From Gemmatimonadota bacterium (GTDB lineage Bacteria; 4572-55; J002), in contig RFFQ01000155.1 of the NCBI GenBank assembly GCA_003697105.1, positions 1-17,742 of the forward strand: a DNA stretch of 17,742 nt, in the 5' to 3' direction. A program made the translations under genes and the position numbers. The notes below the pieces were generated by a model that worked only from the letters and a program-made list of their open reading frames with translations, was not told the DNA's origin and did not search any database. Shown one piece after another: positions 15,423 to 17,742 of the stretch (its first letter is position 1; each line of letters starts with the position of its first letter).

Positions 15423-16070
15423 TTAATCCCAGTAATGATCTGCCAAATCCGTAATACGATTCAGTTCTCGTTCCACCGCTTGACGTTTTGCTTCCAGTTC
15501 GGTTTCGGTACATTTCCGTGGTATGTTAATTGGGTTACCATGAATAATCACCGCACGGGAAAATGGCTTCGGAATCATAAAGCGGTCCCAGCTATTGAGT
15601 TGCCAGCACTTTTCAGCGGCGGCAATAATGGGCAACACAGGCACACCTGCTCGCTGGGCAATCAGCACCGTTCCGATTTGTACCTGTTGGCGAGGTCCAC
15701 GGGGACCATCAGGAGTAATCGCTCCATCCTGTCCGGCAGAGATAAGCCTTGCCATCCGAAACAGCGCTTTTAAACCGCTTCGGCTAGTTGAACCCCGTAC
15801 CGGCACAAACCCCAAGCGGTGAATAGGGCGGGCGATAAATTCCCCGTCTTGACTCTCACTGATCAGGATCAACGCCTGCCGGAAGCGGTGGGAAAACCCC
15901 AAAATCAGCATCCGGGAATGCCAAAACGCATACAGTACCGGTGAGGGTATACTCGTGCGTTTGGCTTCATCAACCCACGTAATCCGCAAGGTGCGCCCAA
16001 GTAAATATATTAGCCCAGCACCCAAATACTCTGCCAAAATCAATAACAGTGTGTTTTTAATCGATTTCAT
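15423..16070 (-). CDS. Lysophospholipid/lipid A acyltransferase family protein (DUF374 LPLAT)
   Basis: The 215-aa membrane-associated protein has an N-terminal hydrophobic segment (about 7-24). The DUF374 motifs are FWHSRML with catalytic-type His51, then SQDGEFIARPIHRLGFVPVRGSTSRSG (73-99) and ITPDGPRGPR (118-127). Members sit with LPS genes and are thought to acylate lipid A or related lipids; the exact acceptor is unknown. Pairing with waaA immediately downstream supports an envelope-lipid role. I chose the ATG at 16070. The frame is open to a TTG at 16112, but a strong promoter places the transcript start at the A of the 16070 ATG, implying leaderless translation. There is no ribosome binding site at either position. 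Confidence 0.88.
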   Translation of the reverse strand: MKSIKNTLLLILAEYLGAGLIYLLGRTLRITWVDEAKRTSIPSPVLYAFWHSRMLILGFSHRFRQALILISESQDGEFIARPIHRLGFVPVRGSTSRSGLKALFRMARLISAGQDGAITPDGPRGPRQQVQIGTVLIAQRAGVPVLPIIAAAEKCWQLNSWDRFMIPKPFSRAVIIHGNPINIPRKCTETELEAKRQAVERELNRITDLADHYWD

Positions 16071-16076
16071 GGCTAC

Positions 16077-16105
16077 AGTATACGATAAAGTCCACCGGGA
16101 ATCAA
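16077..16105 (-). promoter_or_regulatory. Promoter of the LPLAT-waaA operon, predicted leaderless
   Basis: On the minus strand TTGATT (16105-16100), a 17-bp spacer and TATACT (16082-16077) are followed by only 6 nt before ATG at 16070. Initiation seven bases past the -10 would fall on the A of the start codon. Confidence 0.65.
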
Positions 16106-16127
16106 CGCCCAAATCTCAGATAAAAAC

Positions 16128-16156
16128 TTGACGTCGTATTTAATCCAAATTATGTT
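16128..16156 (+). promoter_or_regulatory. Promoter for the second NtrC-family regulator
   Basis: TTGACG (16128-16133), a 17-bp spacer and TATGTT (16151-16156) lie back-to-back with the LPLAT promoter; the two -35 boxes are 22 bp apart. The leader is about 45 nt with GAGGTG as ribosome binding site. Confidence 0.5.
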
Positions 16157-16205
16157 GATTTACATAAGCCACTACTCATTTTTCAGATGCTTATCGAGGT
16201 GACTC

Positions 16206-17579
16206 ATGAACCGGATTTTAATTGTAGAAGATAAAGAAGGTATGCGCCATATGCTGGAACACGTGCTGAAAGATGAGGGATTTAGCGTCATCAGCGCCAC
16301 TAATGGAGAGGAAGGGATTGCGCGGGTCGAGAACGAAAAATTTGATCTTGTGCTAACCGATCTCAAAATGCCCCGTAAAAGCGGGTTGGATGTGCTCCGA
16401 GCGGTAAAAGAAACCGATAGCCGTACTCCTGTTATTCTGATGACGGCCTTCGGCACCGTGGAAGATGCGGTCGAAGCGATGAAAGACGGCGCATTTGACT
16501 TCATCACCAAACCGTTTGATCCAGATCATCTGGTTTTGCTGATCCGGCGCGCGTTGGAAAAGATACACCTCGCCACGGAAAATCTACTTCTTAAAGAAGC
16601 CGCAGAATACCGCCATGGGCTACCCACAATCATCGGTAAAAGTACTGCCATGGAGCATGTCAGCCAGATGATCCAGCAAGTTGCCCCCAGTGATACTACC
16701 ATCCTGATTATGGGCGAAAGCGGCACCGGCAAAGAACTGTTTGCCCGCGCGATCCACTCCCTTAGCCCCCGCCATGACAATCCCTTTGTGGCAATCAATT
16801 GTGCGGCAATTCCCCGCGAGTTGTTGGAAAGCGAATTGTTTGGGCATGAAAAAGGTGCTTTCACTAGCGCTATTGGGCAAAAAATCGGTAAATTTGAACT
16901 CGCGGGCAATGGGACAATCTTTTTGGATGAAATCGGTGATATGGATTTAGCATTACAGGCAAAACTACTGCGCGTATTGCAAGAACGGGAATTTGAACGG
17001 GTGGGCAGTAGCAAACTCATCCCGATGCGGGCACGGATCATTGCCGCTACCAATCAAAACCTACAAGCGAAGATGGAGGAAAAGCATTTCCGTGAAGACC
17101 TCTACTACCGGATTCATGTCTTCCCCATCACCATTCCCCCACTTCGAGATCGGTTGGAGGATGTGCCTTTATTGGCACAATACTTTGTTGATAAGTACCG
17201 GCAGGAAATGAAAAAACCCATTGAAGGCTTGAGCAAAGGTGCTTTACAAAAATTACAACAGTATCACTACCCGGGTAATGTCCGTGAACTGCAAAATACC
17301 ATCGAACGCGCGGTGATCTTATGCAACAGCTCCCAGATTGAGAGCCAACATATCTTGATCCAAGCAAGCCAACGTTCTACCCCCCCATTAGCCGGTTTTA
17401 AGGCAACCAAAGGCGAATCGCTGAAAGCGTTTAGTACCAAAGCCATGCAACAAGTAGAAGCAAACTACATCCGGGAGGTATTGGCTCAAACTGGTGGTAA
17501 CAAAACCCAAGCAGCAAAAGTACTCCAAGTGAGCTATAAAACTTTACTCACTAAAATCAAAGATTATGGCTTGGAATAA
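16206..17579 (+). CDS. NtrC-family sigma-54-dependent response regulator (GAFTSA variant)
   Basis: This 457-aa activator has a receiver (about 3-118; Glu8-Asp9, phospho-site Asp52, Thr80, Lys102). The AAA+ domain (about 140-380) has Walker A GESGTGKE (170-177) and Walker B FLDE (239-242). FREDLYYRIHV and YPGNVRELQNT follow, with a Fis-type helix-turn-helix at the C-terminus (GGNKTQAAKVLQVSYKTLLTKIKDYG). The sigma-54 contact loop reads GAFTSA (217-222), with Ser in place of the second Gly; the key Thr is kept. It shares the layout of the regulator at 6753, but the two are clearly diverged. No kinase adjoins it. It is divergent from the LPLAT-waaA operon and may control envelope genes, though no -24/-12 site is seen. 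Its last 14 bases overlap the transposase remnant's frame. Confidence 0.95.
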   Translation: MNRILIVEDKEGMRHMLEHVLKDEGFSVISATNGEEGIARVENEKFDLVLTDLKMPRKSGLDVLRAVKETDSRTPVILMTAFGTVEDAVEAMKDGAFDFITKPFDPDHLVLLIRRALEKIHLATENLLLKEAAEYRHGLPTIIGKSTAMEHVSQMIQQVAPSDTTILIMGESGTGKELFARAIHSLSPRHDNPFVAINCAAIPRELLESELFGHEKGAFTSAIGQKIGKFELAGNGTIFLDEIGDMDLALQAKLLRVLQEREFERVGSSKLIPMRARIIAATNQNLQAKMEEKHFREDLYYRIHVFPITIPPLRDRLEDVPLLAQYFVDKYRQEMKKPIEGLSKGALQKLQQYHYPGNVRELQNTIERAVILCNSSQIESQHILIQASQRSTPPLAGFKATKGESLKAFSTKAMQQVEANYIREVLAQTGGNKTQAAKVLQVSYKTLLTKIKDYGLE

Positions 17580-17742
17580 CCCCTCCCCACCTTTACCTTT
17601 GGTGACCGTAGGATTAAATGGTGTTATGATAAGACAGGATGCGCTTCGCCAAGGGACAACAACCGTTTTGTATCTGGCACTGGATACCTCTCAGTTATGG
17701 GGACAATACGGCATTGTCCGACTCTCCGTTATTTACCGTGGG
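17566..17742 (+). mobile_element. 5'-truncated IS4-like DDE transposase, continues past window
   Basis: An open frame of 59 codons runs from an ATG at 17566 (inside the regulator's last codons) off the right edge without a stop. Its second half (VLYLALDTSQLWGQYG, then IVRLSVIYRG) has the look of the first catalytic-Asp strand of IS4-type transposases (LALDTS.LW, then LSVxYRG); Asp40 would be the first D of the DDE triad. The roughly 80 or more residues that normally precede this are missing, since the regulator occupies that space. It is therefore an IS remnant or a gene whose 5' end was lost. Real homology probably begins near 17610. Assignment is from memory of the family. Confidence 0.6.

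Overview
The window is a moderate-GC, gene-dense chromosomal segment from a Gram-negative bacterium. The LPS evidence is a Kdo transferase (WaaA/KdtA) plus a lipid-A-type LPLAT (DUF374), and there is also a lipobox-bearing PKD lipoprotein. Two full-length NtrC-type sigma-54 activators and one orphan receiver are present with no histidine kinase nearby. The mixture (TypA, AGCS symporter, Lrp/AsnC, AckA, WaaA, many response regulators) would fit an uncultured delta-proteobacteria-like or candidate-phylum lineage. I cannot fix the phylum from sequence alone.

Layout, left to right. Bases 1-366 hold no intact gene, only a frame-1 remnant interrupted by a stop. Next are an RlmD/RumA-type 23S rRNA uracil methyltransferase (424-1653) and, overlapping its stop (TAATG), a two-domain protein in which a DUF4505/UPF0598 domain is fused to a PaaI-like hotdog thioesterase (1653-2531). 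A good sigma-70 promoter then precedes a single-domain response regulator (2754-3146). TypA/BipA (3263-5089) and an AGCS sodium:alanine/glycine symporter (5188-6555) follow, separated by an array of nine AAACTC-type 8-9 bp units that runs into the symporter's Shine-Dalgarno. A strong terminator closes that block.

An NtrC-family regulator (6753-8132) faces a minus-strand pair: an Lrp/AsnC regulator overlapping a membrane-anchored HMA (heavy-metal) domain protein (9065-8218), driven by a near-consensus promoter. A PKD-domain lipoprotein (minus, 10363-9206) is divergent from an uncharacterised HTH regulator (plus, 10573-11517). A 13-bp terminator hairpin separates the regulator from a convergent two-gene operon: a 3-hydroxyacyl-CoA dehydrogenase-like protein with altered active-site residues, overlapping acetate kinase by 4 bp (13689-11585).

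An AT-rich 466-bp gap contains one copy of a 31-bp exact direct repeat; the second copy covers the stop codon of waaA. The waaA/LPLAT operon (minus, 16070-14156) appears to start from a leaderless transcript. Its promoter lies back-to-back with the promoter of a second NtrC-type regulator (16206-17579). The right edge carries the start of a 5'-truncated IS4-like DDE transposase that overlaps the end of that regulator and runs out of the window.

No CRISPR array, rRNA, tRNA or defence system is seen. The most unusual items are the DUF4505-hotdog fusion, the substituted hydroxyacyl-CoA dehydrogenase co-translated with AckA, the minisatellite abutting a ribosome binding site, and the repeat over the waaA stop.
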